A DNA stretch of 64,000 nucleotides from Promethearchaeota archaeon (GCA_019058295.1 JAHPZI010000006.1:1-64000), one strand, 5' to 3'; positions 43,616-53,246 are shown, numbered from the stretch's first letter. The notes: generated by a model from the letters alone, not told the origin. Numbers and translations: made by a program.

Positions 43616-44592
43616 TTTTTATCACCCTTTTCTACATAAACTTCCATAAAAATATCTTGAAGTGAGATTTCAGGTATATGGAAGCTATATAATATTGCGT
43701 TATTTTCTAATATCACCTTAGGCATTTCCTGCTTAAGTTTGTCCGCATCTTTAGGTATTATTTGGATTGTTCCATCTTCTTCTTTTAGCCATGTATTTTG
43801 GATATAATCTTTCCGTTCTAAAGATTTTAAAATTTGCTCGTTCTTATTGGTGTCTAATTCATATGTATTGCCGATGTATTGTTGCTTAATATTTTTTAGA
43901 GTATCAGAGATAACAATTGCACCCTTATTAATCATAGTTACTCTGTCGCACATCTGTTCAATTTCAGATAAAATGTGGCTTGATACAAAAACACTTACTG
44001 TTTTAGAGATTTCCTTAATTTTATCAATAATATTTGCGCGTCCTATAGGATCTAAATTAGCTGTTGGCTCATCTAATATAAGAAGTTTCGGTTTGTGTAT
44101 TAATGCTGCCGCTATACCAATTTTTTGTTTCATACCACCTGAATATTCACCGATAGGTCTAGTTCTATCATTAAAAATATCAAAATAAACACACAATTCT
44201 TGAGCTCTCTTCCTTGCTTCCATCTTATTCAATCCTCCCAACTTTCCCATATAAATCAAATATTCTTCTCCTGTCATCTTGTCGTAAAACACTGGATCTT
44301 GAGGTAAAAATCCTATTAAGCGTCGTGCTTCTACTGTACCTGCTTTTTCGTTTCTGATTTTTGCTTCACCCGACGAAATAGCAAGGGCTCCAACCAACAT
44401 ATTCATTGTTGTTGTCTTACCAGCTCCATTAGGACCAAGAAAACCATGAATTCCAGGTTCTATGCGTAGATTTATTTTCTTTACAGCTTCAAATGCTTTG
44501 TCTTTTTTCCCATAGATTTTTTGAAGTTCATGACTCCAAATTTCATATTGAAATTCTGCTTCTTTCTCATATGCTTTCTTTCTCTTAATCAT
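43612..44592 (-). CDS. ABC transporter ATP-binding protein
   Basis: A 326-residue ATPase. Walker A is GPNGAGKTTTMNMLVGAL at about residues 57-74, the signature is EYSGGMKQKIG, Walker B is LLILDEPTANLDP and the H-loop is FVSSHILSE. The C-terminal extension of about 80 residues follows the drug/ABC-2 exporter type. It overlaps the giant propeller gene upstream and the permease gene downstream by four bases each, so the three are translated together. Confidence 0.92.
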   Translation of the reverse strand: MIKRKKAYEKEAEFQYEIWSHELQKIYGKKDKAFEAVKKINLRIEPGIHGFLGPNGAGKTTTMNMLVGALAISSGEAKIRNEKAGTVEARRLIGFLPQDPVFYDKMTGEEYLIYMGKLGGLNKMEARKRAQELCVYFDIFNDRTRPIGEYSGGMKQKIGIAAALIHKPKLLILDEPTANLDPIGRANIIDKIKEISKTVSVFVSSHILSEIEQMCDRVTMINKGAIVISDTLKNIKQQYIGNTYELDTNKNEQILKSLERKDYIQNTWLKEEDGTIQIIPKDADKLKQEMPKVILENNAILYSFHIPEISLQDIFMEVYVEKGDKK

Positions 44593-47500
44593 ATCTGTAT
44601 CTCCTCCATTTCTTTTTCTTTATCGACTAAAACGATATTTGCTTTTCTCTTTTTATTTCGTTTATAAAATATAACAAGAGCGCTAATAACTACGGCTATT
44701 ATTGCAGTTAAAATGAACATAGAATAATCGACTGGAACTATAATTGTAACTTCATCCACTGCGATGACTATACCACTTTTATCATACATGAAAATTTGAA
44801 CATTTTTTTCACCAGGTCCAAGAGATACTTTACAAGACAATGATTCTGTCCTATTATAAACATTTCCATCAATTATTAACTCGAAGAAATCGTAGTCTGC
44901 ATCCGTTTCCCATTCAATAGTGAATCTACTCGATGACATCTCATTATCCTCATCATCTTCGAGGTCAGAGAATTCAACTTCAAATTCTGAATTTATGCAA
45001 AAGAACGATTCACCACTTGCAATAATAAATTCCGATCTTCTATCACCTGTAAAATCATCGGTTAAATATATTCCGTCAACACTTCCTAAATTAAACCTAT
45101 AGAGTAATTCTTGATTGTATATATCTAATAGATCTGTAATAGAACCAGTTATATAAGCATCCTCTGAACGTGTATATGTATTATGGCTGCAAATAATTTC
45201 ATCCTTTCCATCTCCATTAAAATCACCTATGTTTTCGATAACATCGAAAAATTCATAAGTTACATCTTCCCAGTCATAAGTTTGTTCATATGGCTCTAAC
45301 TCCCATGCTTCTTTAGCAAAACCACTGTCATCATCATCATCATCGTCATCATCATCACCAACATCATCACCATAATCCCATTCGTCAGGTTCAATTTTTT
45401 CTAATTCAACACCAGAACTATGAGCAATATCTAATGGTAAAATTGCTGCGCCTTTTGAATATAAATTATCATCCCAACCACTCTTACAAGATTGCGTTCC
45501 AATAATTCCATCGAGAATATTGTCTTCATTGAGATCACTTGTATACGCAAATGGCAGCGTAAATGTTCGTTCGTCTGAAACGATTCTATTCCCTTCCTCA
45601 TAGTTTTCGCTAATCTTACCATCTTCAATTATTTCTTCTAGATCAATGTCAACAATTGCATCGCCAGGACTACCTGAAGATCCACTAAAAATTCTAATAC
45701 TTCGACCCCAATGGGCGGAAGCTAAATGCTCATAATAACCATCCCCAGTTAAGTCAGCGTACGAAAATTTAATTTTATAACCGATATAAGTCGGTCTAAA
45801 ATCATTCTTTACACGCGTCCATTCACTTCTTCCGAGGGGGTCCAAGTTAAGGAGATTTATATAACAGACAAGAGATTGGGTATAAGGATCAATAATTTTT
45901 ATTCTTTGTAAATTATTCTCTGTATCGTAATCACCTAAAATTAATCCTAACTTTCCAGATTTATACTCTGTTGTACCTGGAATTTCATAGAAACTCCATT
46001 GACTATAATTAAGAGACATTGCATCATTATAAGAAATCGTTGGATCTATATAATTATCATAGTTAGTTATTGCATTATCCCAATCAGCATCATTGATGTA
46101 TCTATGAGAAAATTTAGTTGAAGGAACCTGAAATGTGCCACTTAAAATCCAACCGTTTAAGCTGTGATTCAAATATGTAGCGCTAACACGATTATAAGGA
46201 ACTTTAGCTCTACAATCATGACCCCACTGAGTAGAAACGCTCTGATTTTTCACGTCATAAAGAATTAATCTTGATGACCAATCACTACACGTTTCAAATC
46301 CAGCTACTACTAATACATCAGGATACTCATCTCCGTTACCATTTATAACCTCAAAATCTTGAATTTTAAGATTTAAAATATTATCTAAATTCTCGTCCCA
46401 TTGATCAGTTTCCAAATTATACACATAATATTGGTCCCATTCATTTCCAAATACTCCCCAGTAGAACAATGCAACCCCAAAGCTATCAATAGATATATTG
46501 AATGGACTTGTGTGGTTAATGGTAATACGTAATCTCAAAGTATTGTCTGATCCTAAGAACGGTGTTAATAGAGACTTATTCTCGTAATCAAATCTTACAC
46601 CATTATCTACACCCCATACTTCTGTTGTATTATACGTTCCCCGTTGAATTACAAACACGCTATCATTTCTATATGTAGTAGTTAAATTAAAACTTAAATG
46701 ATTGTTTCTAAATCCGCCCGGGTTAGTTGTATCATCATTGTATCTACCAATCCATTGAGACAAATTATAATCATTATTATCCAAAGTTCTTTGGGATGCA
46801 TCAATCTGCATTTTTTCCCAAGTATTACCGTTTTCATTATAGATTTCATACTTAAAATCTGCAGGTTCAATAGTAATATTTGCTGCGATCATAGTCTGTA
46901 GTTTAAGAGCTGATATTCTTTCAATTTGAGTAAGAGCATGATAATCAGTTCCGAATTCTAAAGGAATGGTAAAATTAAGTATAATCTGCCATATATTGTC
47001 TTCGTCTAGGTCTTCTGCTTTGATCGTATAATTTCCGAGCTCATATAGATAATTGACAACTAATTCATCAATCGATAAATCAAAACTGCTAGAATGTTCT
47101 GCATCAATTCTAATCTTTACTAAGTTATTATTATCATCATCAACAAAATCAACGACCTCAGCCCATTCATCTTCTAAGAATTGCCATGTCTGAACAGTAG
47201 TCGAATTTATTGAGTTCGGACCTATACTTCTCCAATCATTAATAAAGAAATCAAATATTGAAATTTCTATCTCATCAACTACTTTTGAGAGGTTTCCGAT
47301 ATAGTCCACGATGAGATAATTTGGAAGAATTCCAAGATCTAATGGTTGATTGAAAGCCATTTCTATTGCTATTCTCTGTTTTCCTCCAGAAGAGACCGAA
47401 TCAACAGTCCAAAAATTATTATCCTCTTTTTCAGTATCTTCAGAGGAGCTAATTACAGCAGCACCGGTTTTTATATCTGCCGTTGCGTCAGTGGAAGTTA

Positions 47501-49901
47501 TAGTATGATTATCTCCGGTAAGACCAAATAAATCGAAAAATGAATCGGTTGAATTTCCTGATTCAAGTCCAACTTCCGTTGCATGTGTTAAAGTAGAGTA
47601 AGGCCAATAATCATACCATAGAATATCATTCCTATCTAAAGGATTGTGCCAACTATTTGGAATCTCACCATATGTTCTATGATATATATCACCCTCTTTC
47701 GATTCTAAACCAGAGGGACTAATGAAGGTTCCATCATTTTTGAAATCTCGATAATATTTATAAGGGAAATCGACTAAAGGTCTTTCCCAGATTATTTCAG
47801 CATTTTTACCGCTAATTGCCAAGAATCTTGTATAGGGTGCTAATAATGCTCTATTGATTGCTTCTTCCCTGTAATTATTTTCACCGTCCTCATCATAAGA
47901 TGTTATTGAAACGGTTGATTGTCCAGTAAGATCTTTAATATAATCTTCGAGCTCTGGAGGATATGCACTCGGCATTATCCATCCAGCATAATCATCAATA
48001 TTATCATCATCAATATCCCCGATGTTAACAATATCTCTAAATCCCTCGTAATAATTAATGGGGGATTTAGTCTCCCATATTACTCTTCCTGTTGCTCCAC
48101 TAATGGTCAAGAATTCAGAGATCAAAGTTTCATCCTCAGTAGGGTCTCCATCCTGTATCTTATACGATTGCCAGCAATTAACCCCCATATCTTCACCTTC
48201 AAATTCCCTCCATGTTGGGTCAAAACTACTGATTCTCTGAAATAGGAAGTCTCGTACTTTATCACCATCAATATCTTCAATCTGAATCAGTTCTGTACCT
48301 CCCGTTGCTTTAGATCTAGACCATAGAATTTGCCCGTTTTTCGTATCGATAAGCATATATTTACCATCATCACCAATAGCAAACAAATCATCAACACCAT
48401 CATCATTAGTATCTCCTACATTTAATAAATACTTACCAACAGTATCAGTATCGTCATAATCATCGTCCCAGTCATCTCCCGTCCTAACGACAATAGATGA
48501 TCCCGATGAGTCCAAGCCGTAGGAAAAATAATCATTATAGTAAATACCCTGATAATTTGAACCTTGACCTGTCGCACCTTCAAAATTATTTCTAAAGAAA
48601 TATCCTCTAGTCTTTGATCCTACATTAATGAATTCTGGATATGAAGCTGTATAAAGAGTATTATCGTAATCAAATTCACCTCCACTTATGTCTTCAATAG
48701 AATCACCATCAAAATTAAAAATAACACCCTCAAACTCGACCTCTTCTAAATTATTAAAATCCTCATCAGAATATTCCAGATGGTACGCAATTGCTATATA
48801 TTCTTTTGAACCGTCTCCATTAATGTCAATGGTATTTAATAATTTCATTCCAGCATGTTGAAAAATTCTCCGTTCACAGCTATAAGGGGAAGTTAATATC
48901 TCATTAGTTGATCCCACTTCATCATCATATTCTGGTATTTCATAAAGTTCATAGCTATCTATTTCTTCACCATCATCACCTGAGACCGCATATAAATATC
49001 CGTCATCTGTAGAAACTATTATATCATCACCGGATATAAGTATATCATCAATAGAGCTATCTACTTCTTTCTCTACTACCACTGCTAAGCTTCTAACTAA
49101 TATCGTTGTTGAAGGAGCTATTTCTGAAGTCCACTCAAGTTCTCCAGTATCCATATCAACTGCTACTAATTCTCCTGCTTCTGAACCCGCAATAATTTTA
49201 TCATCTAATTGTTCAATGTTCCAGATATCATTAGTACAAGCATCATCATTTACCCAAATTTCATCTCCCTCATCTCCCTCTAAAGCAATAATCCTATTCC
49301 AAGAGGAAATGACAACATCTTGGCCGTCTTGATCATCAATATCATCAACTACTTCAACATCCCATGTATAGGTAGTAAATTCTCGAACAGCAAAAGTCTC
49401 AGAATCATACCCTTTAACTCTTGGATCGTATTTCCAAATCTCACGCCCATCATCTGAAGCAATAGCAATGACATTAGCGTGATCTCTGTCGTATACCACC
49501 AAAACTATGTCTTTCAACCCATCTCCGGAAAGATCATTAATTAAATCAAATGCAATTACATCTCCAAATGTCATATAACTCATGCTTATGACACCATCCA
49601 ATGAGAGTGTTGCAATTCCTCCGTCAGTTCCTATAACAATGAATTCTTCTCCTCCATCTTCAAAGGTAACCTTTTGAGGCTGCATACTCGCTCCCTCACC
49701 TGGCATTCCACTTCCAAATCTCCATAATAATGAATCAATATCTTCATCTCCATTTTCTTTAGGTTCCTCGTAGTAATAATCTATTAAAGGAGGCAATATA
49801 ATCGCAAGAATTGGCACTGCTACTAATGCTGCTATTATCCCCATCGATATTGGTTTCTTATGTTTTTTAACAAATGGTTTGAGCTTAGATTTAAATTCCA
49901 T
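44589..49901 (-). CDS. Giant membrane-anchored beta-propeller surface protein (FG-GAP/PQQ-like repeats)
   Basis: A 1770-residue protein with a hydrophobic helix at each end: about residues 18-40 and 1730-1750, the latter followed by YKRNKKRKAN. The bulk lies outside the cell. It carries many Ca2+-binding-like loops typical of FG-GAP/integrin-alpha blades (DINGDGSKEYIAI, DTNDDGVDDLFAI, DLTGDGYYEHLA, DFNGDGKDEIICS) and PQQ-like strands (AVDMDTGELEWTSE, LAISGKNAEIIWERP). A poly-Asp stretch near residue 1520 is encoded by a GAT repeat. The central part (about 820-1160) lacks the repeat and looks like beta-sandwich domains. It opens an operon with an ABC ATPase and permease by four-base overlaps, an arrangement that ties the exporter to this protein. 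Confidence 0.85.
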   Translation of the reverse strand: MEFKSKLKPFVKKHKKPISMGIIAALVAVPILAIILPPLIDYYYEEPKENGDEDIDSLLWRFGSGMPGEGASMQPQKVTFEDGGEEFIVIGTDGGIATLSLDGVISMSYMTFGDVIAFDLINDLSGDGLKDIVLVVYDRDHANVIAIASDDGREIWKYDPRVKGYDSETFAVREFTTYTWDVEVVDDIDDQDGQDVVISSWNRIIALEGDEGDEIWVNDDACTNDIWNIEQLDDKIIAGSEAGELVAVDMDTGELEWTSEIAPSTTILVRSLAVVVEKEVDSSIDDILISGDDIIVSTDDGYLYAVSGDDGEEIDSYELYEIPEYDDEVGSTNEILTSPYSCERRIFQHAGMKLLNTIDINGDGSKEYIAIAYHLEYSDEDFNNLEEVEFEGVIFNFDGDSIEDISGGEFDYDNTLYTASYPEFINVGSKTRGYFFRNNFEGATGQGSNYQGIYYNDYFSYGLDSSGSSIVVRTGDDWDDDYDDTDTVGKYLLNVGDTNDDGVDDLFAIGDDGKYMLIDTKNGQILWSRSKATGGTELIQIEDIDGDKVRDFLFQRISSFDPTWREFEGEDMGVNCWQSYKIQDGDPTEDETLISEFLTISGATGRVIWETKSPINYYEGFRDIVNIGDIDDDNIDDYAGWIMPSAYPPELEDYIKDLTGQSTVSITSYDEDGENNYREEAINRALLAPYTRFLAISGKNAEIIWERPLVDFPYKYYRDFKNDGTFISPSGLESKEGDIYHRTYGEIPNSWHNPLDRNDILWYDYWPYSTLTHATEVGLESGNSTDSFFDLFGLTGDNHTITSTDATADIKTGAAVISSSEDTEKEDNNFWTVDSVSSGGKQRIAIEMAFNQPLDLGILPNYLIVDYIGNLSKVVDEIEISIFDFFINDWRSIGPNSINSTTVQTWQFLEDEWAEVVDFVDDDNNNLVKIRIDAEHSSSFDLSIDELVVNYLYELGNYTIKAEDLDEDNIWQIILNFTIPLEFGTDYHALTQIERISALKLQTMIAANITIEPADFKYEIYNENGNTWEKMQIDASQRTLDNNDYNLSQWIGRYNDDTTNPGGFRNNHLSFNLTTTYRNDSVFVIQRGTYNTTEVWGVDNGVRFDYENKSLLTPFLGSDNTLRLRITINHTSPFNISIDSFGVALFYWGVFGNEWDQYYVYNLETDQWDENLDNILNLKIQDFEVINGNGDEYPDVLVVAGFETCSDWSSRLILYDVKNQSVSTQWGHDCRAKVPYNRVSATYLNHSLNGWILSGTFQVPSTKFSHRYINDADWDNAITNYDNYIDPTISYNDAMSLNYSQWSFYEIPGTTEYKSGKLGLILGDYDTENNLQRIKIIDPYTQSLVCYINLLNLDPLGRSEWTRVKNDFRPTYIGYKIKFSYADLTGDGYYEHLASAHWGRSIRIFSGSSGSPGDAIVDIDLEEIIEDGKISENYEEGNRIVSDERTFTLPFAYTSDLNEDNILDGIIGTQSCKSGWDDNLYSKGAAILPLDIAHSSGVELEKIEPDEWDYGDDVGDDDDDDDDDDSGFAKEAWELEPYEQTYDWEDVTYEFFDVIENIGDFNGDGKDEIICSHNTYTRSEDAYITGSITDLLDIYNQELLYRFNLGSVDGIYLTDDFTGDRRSEFIIASGESFFCINSEFEVEFSDLEDDEDNEMSSSRFTIEWETDADYDFFELIIDGNVYNRTESLSCKVSLGPGEKNVQIFMYDKSGIVIAVDEVTIIVPVDYSMFILTAIIAVVISALVIFYKRNKKRKANIVLVDKEKEMEEIQI
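45327..45357. repeat. CAT/ATC microsatellite encoding poly-Asp
   Basis: About ten trinucleotide units, broken by one CGT, encode consecutive Asp residues in the giant propeller protein. A slippage-prone site. Confidence 0.85.
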
Positions 49902-50173
49902 TTTTTATCACATTTGTAATTAAATAGTTTTTTTATTAGATAAAAGATGAAAAAAATTAAGATGTCTATTTATTTAAAGCTTTAGTAAAATTAATTGATG
50001 AAAAAAGAGCGTTAATTATATGAATAATCTTAAAAATCCCTTAAATTAACTGAAAATAGCAAATGGGTGTAATTAATATGTCAAAAAAAAACCGGCATTA
50101 TTCTAGACTTAATAGGAGGGTTTCTTGCCAATTTTTCGACGAGTTTTTCTTTTTTTATTTTACAGAACGAGTT

Positions 50174-50959
50174 TTAATCTTCTTTTGGCAATTCCTCAGG
50201 TATTTGGAACGCATTAAATAATGTATCTAAATCCCCGCTTTTATTAAATTTTTCTTCGGTAAAAATAGGAATTGAAACTTGTAATAATTTAGTTTTAGGT
50301 TTATCTTTTTCGTGAATATATAATTCAATTCCCTGCATTTTTCTATCATTTATAATTAGACGGGGTGTGTAATTCTTAAAAAAAGTAAAACCTCTATTTA
50401 ACCTTCCTAATTTCAAGGGTTTTTTGATTTCCTTTTTTTCTGTTAAAAAAGATTCGGTTATCTCTTCATCAGTATATATATCTCCTCCTACAATCATAAA
50501 TTTTCTTATAAAATTTTCAGGGGGAGGAATTTGGTTTATATATTCTAATGATTGCTTTACACGCATCACTGGAAATATTTTAATATTAGCCTTAACTTTA
50601 AATCCACCTTCAAACTCTATAAAATCTTTTTTTCCAATAGCTAGTGCTCCTCCTCCACTAAGTGGTTTTTCCATTATATCTTGAAAAGTTTCATCTTTTT
50701 TAGAAAATTTGTTTAAAGGAGATATATTATATCTTAATTTAAGTTGTTGTTTAAGCATTTGTGCTAATCTATTACCATACATTTGTAATTTGAAAGAACT
50801 TTTATAACCATTATAAGTCCAAATTCTATTCATATTATGATCAACTATAAGGTAAACTTTGTTCTCTTTTATTACATCACTAACGATTTCACCTTCATGA
50901 ATTTCCTTAGTCATCATATAAGGAAATTCGTCTAATTTAACAACCTCAAAGACTTGCAT
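50174..50959 (-). CDS. Hypothetical protein with a gelsolin-like segment
   Basis: A 261-residue cytoplasmic protein. Residues about 33-66 read VYLIVDHNMNRIWTYNGYKS followed by a helix (MYGNRLAQMLKQQL), the strand, aromatic-x-aromatic-x-G turn and long helix seen in gelsolin repeats. The remainder has GGGALAIGKKDFIEFEGGFK and a C-terminal part with IELYIHEKDKPKTKLLQVSI, not recognised. There is no membrane segment. The likeness to gelsolin is suggestive only; a structure prediction would settle it. It lies alone between the giant surface-protein gene and the divergent S6e gene. Confidence 0.6.
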   Translation of the reverse strand: MQVFEVVKLDEFPYMMTKEIHEGEIVSDVIKENKVYLIVDHNMNRIWTYNGYKSSFKLQMYGNRLAQMLKQQLKLRYNISPLNKFSKKDETFQDIMEKPLSGGGALAIGKKDFIEFEGGFKVKANIKIFPVMRVKQSLEYINQIPPPENFIRKFMIVGGDIYTDEEITESFLTEKKEIKKPLKLGRLNRGFTFFKNYTPRLIINDRKMQGIELYIHEKDKPKTKLLQVSIPIFTEEKFNKSGDLDTLFNAFQIPEELPKED

Positions 50960-51089
50960 AGAATATCCTAAAAATTTCTTTTTGTGTCAAATAAGCTATT
51001 ATTCAATAAAATATTTAAATTTTCATACCCTTTATTACTCAATTTTCTTTTTATAAGTTTACGATCTTCCTTTTGTAAGTTTGATAAAA

Positions 51090-51491
51090 ATGAGTTCTGA
51101 GAAAAGAGTATATAAATTAAATATTTCTGGTGGAAACAAAGGTCCTGGAAAGGGATTATCCAAATTAGTACAAATTGACGAGAATAAATTTAGATTTGAT
51201 GGCATGAAAATTGGAGATTCCATAAAAGGGGGATTAATTGGATTTCCTAACTACGAATTTGAGATTACAGGAGGGAGTGATGCTTCCGGTTTTCCAATAC
51301 GAAAAGACGTGCATGGTCCCGTAAAGAAAAAGATTTTAGTTTCCAAACGAGCTATAGGGTATAAACCCACAAGGAAAGGGCAAAAAAGGAGAAAAACGGT
51401 AAGAGGGAACGAAATAACCCACGATATAACTTTAATTAATCTCAAAGTTATAAAATATGGAGAAGTAGAACTTTTTAAAACAAAAGAATAA
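51090..51491 (+). CDS. rps6e: Ribosomal protein S6e
   Basis: A protein of about 133 residues of the small ribosomal subunit. KLNISGGNKGPGKGLSKLVQ resembles the opening strand of the family, DGMKIGDSIKGGLIGFPNYE the middle, GGSDASGFPIRKDVHGP the hallmark motif, and SKRAIGYKPTRKGQKRRKTV the basic RNA-binding end. Start ATG 51090 (MSSEKRVYKL) is preferred to a TTG three codons earlier. The L24e gene follows about 20 bases downstream. Confidence 0.93.
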   Translation: MSSEKRVYKLNISGGNKGPGKGLSKLVQIDENKFRFDGMKIGDSIKGGLIGFPNYEFEITGGSDASGFPIRKDVHGPVKKKILVSKRAIGYKPTRKGQKRRKTVRGNEITHDITLINLKVIKYGEVELFKTKE

Positions 51492-51510
51492 GATAAGAAG
51501 GTGACTTGAG

Positions 51511-51693
51511 ATAGTTAAGGTTAAGAAATGTTCTTTCTGTGGCTTCGACATCCCCATTGGAAGAGGGATAATGTTTGTTAGGGGAGATGGTACTATTCTA
51601 AACTTTTGTACAGCAAAATGCAGAAAATCAATGTTAAAATACAAGAAAAATCCGAGGAAAACTCGCTGGACTGCCCACTACGGCAAGCATTAA
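51511..51693 (+). CDS. rpl24e: Ribosomal protein L24e, apparently started by ATA
   Basis: A 60-residue zinc-ribbon protein of the large subunit: VKVKKCSFCGFDIPIGRG with CxxC, then FVRGDGTILNFCTAKCRK with Cys-x3-Cys, and NPRKTRWTAHYGKH at the end, a full-length match in layout to archaeal L24e. The frame has a TGA at 51502-51504, then CTT GAG ATA GTT AAG. No ATG, GTG or TTG precedes the first Cys, and the first ATG in frame is at residue 21, inside the fold. The ATA at 51511 lies exactly where Met-Val-Lys begins in the family, and AAGGTGA at 51498-51504 is a ribosome binding site six bases ahead of it. The gene follows S6e closely. Confidence 0.88.
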   Translation: MVKVKKCSFCGFDIPIGRGIMFVRGDGTILNFCTAKCRKSMLKYKKNPRKTRWTAHYGKH

Positions 51694-51736
51694 AAATACT
51701 ATTTTTAAAAAAGAACAGCGTAAATCTACCTATCAC

Positions 51737-51937
51737 TTATTGAAGTCGTGGAAATTTTAAGAGATCATCGATTAGGTCAACATGCGAAACCACCATCCTG
51801 CGGCAGCAAAATCTATCAATACCTAGCTGAGTAAAGGCATCTTCAGAACTTACACCTTTTTCTAATAAATCAAGATAAGGTTGATAGATATGAGCGATAA
51901 GTTTACCACAAGAAAAGCATCTGATAGGAATAATCAT
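51737..51937 (-). CDS. rpoN: DNA-directed RNA polymerase subunit N (Rpb10)
   Basis: A 66-residue subunit with the zinc-binding motif CFSCGK at residues 7-12 and CCRRM at about 44-48, the C-x2-C...CC pattern of Rpb10/RpoN, plus the IPIRCFSCG opening typical of the family. It assembles with the D and L subunits at the base of the polymerase. It reads on the opposite strand to its L24e and L7Ae neighbours. Confidence 0.95.
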   Translation of the reverse strand: MIIPIRCFSCGKLIAHIYQPYLDLLEKGVSSEDAFTQLGIDRFCCRRMVVSHVDLIDDLLKFPRLQ

Positions 51938-52089
51938 TATAATTAATTAAAAGATCCATCCTAAAAAAATTTTGATATTTTCAGCTCTAAATCATAAATC
52001 TTATTTTATAGTATATACTTATTTTCTCATTATAGACTCTATGATTAATGAAAATATATATTAATATATTAGAATGAGATGATAATGAA

Positions 52090-52461
52090 ATGTCATATGT
52101 TAAGTTTAAAGTTCCAGATAAATTAAAAGAATCAATTAAGAGTATTTTAAATGCTATCGCTGATACAAAAGATTCAAAAATCCGCAAGGGGATGAATGAA
52201 GTTACTAAAAGCATAGAACGAGGTCAAGCTAAATTTGTTGTGATGGCTGAAGATGTATCCCCTCCAGAAATATTATATCATGTACCTCTCCTATGTGAAG
52301 AGAAGAATATTCCTTATGCTTATATTACGACTAAAAAGAATTTAGGAAATGCAGCAAATTTAAATATTGGAGCTTCTTCAATCGCAATTGATAATGTTGG
52401 CACAGGAAATGAAAAGATATTAGATGATATAATAAAGCAGGTTGGAGCATTAAAAAAATAA
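52090..52461 (+). CDS. rpl7ae: Ribosomal protein L7Ae
   Basis: A 123-residue kink-turn-binding protein. KGMNEVTKSIERGQAKFVVM and AEDVSPPEILYHVPLLCEEK are the RNA-binding loop and helix of the L7Ae/NHP2 family, followed by IPYAYITTKKNLGNAA. In archaea it works in the 50S subunit, box C/D and H/ACA RNPs and RNase P. The ATG at 52090 follows an AT-rich leader. It pairs with S28e 13 bases downstream, an order usual in archaea. Confidence 0.95.
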   Translation: MSYVKFKVPDKLKESIKSILNAIADTKDSKIRKGMNEVTKSIERGQAKFVVMAEDVSPPEILYHVPLLCEEKNIPYAYITTKKNLGNAANLNIGASSIAIDNVGTGNEKILDDIIKQVGALKK

Positions 52462-52474
52462 TTGGTGAACCCTT

Positions 52475-52723
52475 TTGGCTAAACTTGATAAATCAAAAAG
52501 TATTGGGATGGTGGATCAATCAATTCCAGCTCAAGTTATTGCCGTTGTTGGGCGTACAGGACTTCATGGGGAGGTAACTCAAGTTAAAGTCCGTATCCTT
52601 GAAGGTAGAGATAAAAACAGAATTCTTACGAGAAATGTTAAGGGGCCTATAAGACTGGATGACATAATCATATTACGAGAAGTCGAGAGAGAAGCTCGAA
52701 AGCTGCGCGGTCGCAGACATTAA
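52475..52723 (+). CDS. rps28e: Ribosomal protein S28e
   Basis: An 82-residue small-subunit protein with the OB-like fold: [39 protein letters not shown] and the basic tail [11 protein letters not shown]. Start is TTG at 52475, with GGTGA at 52464-52468 as ribosome binding site six bases ahead. It lies 13 bases after L7Ae, one transcription unit. Confidence 0.94.
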   Translation: MAKLDKSKSIGMVDQSIPAQVIAVVGRTGLHGEVTQVKVRILEGRDKNRILTRNVKGPIRLDDIIILREVEREARKLRGRRH

Positions 52724-52770
52724 ATAAATGGTTCTTTTTCAAGCAAGGAAAATAAGAAGAATAAAAGTGG

Positions 52771-52983
52771 TTAGTCATTTTTATTGTTTTCAAAAAATTC
52801 GAGTAGTTCTAGATTTGTATCGTATTCTTTATATAGGAATTCTCTTAGAGCAGTTCTAATAGCTTCTGATCTGGATGCGATTAACTTTTTAGAAATGAGA
52901 TATTGAATGTTCTTTTCATAATTTTCAGGTAAATTTATTGTTATATTTTTCATGGGAGGTTTACCTTCTTTTTTATCTTTCAT
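52771..52983 (-). CDS. Ribbon-helix-helix (CopG/NikR-like) DNA-binding protein
   Basis: A 70-residue regulator. KNITINLPENYEKNIQYLIS gives the beta strand and first helix, and KLIASRSEAIRTALREFL the second helix with the S-R-S-E-A turn common in the family. It should dimerise on DNA and may control its own promoter. The sequence shows no operator. It lies between the ribosomal genes and bud32; an antitoxin role is possible but no toxin gene is adjacent. The 263 bases upstream (52984-53246) hold no convincing gene. Confidence 0.8.
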   Translation of the reverse strand: MKDKKEGKPPMKNITINLPENYEKNIQYLISKKLIASRSEAIRTALREFLYKEYDTNLELLEFFENNKND

Positions 52984-53246
52984 TTAATTCGCTTCCATTA
53001 ATATTTGAGATGCATTGGTATTTTAGAGTTTAAAAGTCATTGGAATTAAAATTTTATTTTTATTTCTCATAAAGAGAAGCCCATAATATATTCCTATTGT
53101 ATTTTAATATAAGTATAATAATTAGAAGTGTAATATATATATTTGCTTCTATATAATGCGCTCTATATCAGATATAAGAGATTTAATTGAACGATTTAAA
53201 TTCATGTTTATAATATCATTGAAAAAATTTTATTTAAAATTCGAAA

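Noticed and set aside
45327..45357. CRISPR-like or assembly-collapse repeat
   Set aside because: It is a trinucleotide run coding for Asp in frame in an acidic region; there are no spacers.
50081..50220. Plus-strand frame beginning MSKKNRHYS between the giant propeller gene and the gelsolin-like gene
   Set aside because: It runs into the 3' end of the opposite gene and is rich in Phe from T runs; it looks like a shadow frame.
53162..53178. Palindrome TATATCAGATATA as a possible operator (a similar string occurs near 62625)
   Set aside because: The second copy lies within coding sequence of a membrane protein, so the match is probably chance in AT-rich DNA.
52984..53246. A short plus-strand frame starting MRSISDIRDLIERF near 53157
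   Set aside because: Only about 36 codons with a low-complexity end that overlaps the bud32 stop, and no ribosome binding site; chance is likely.
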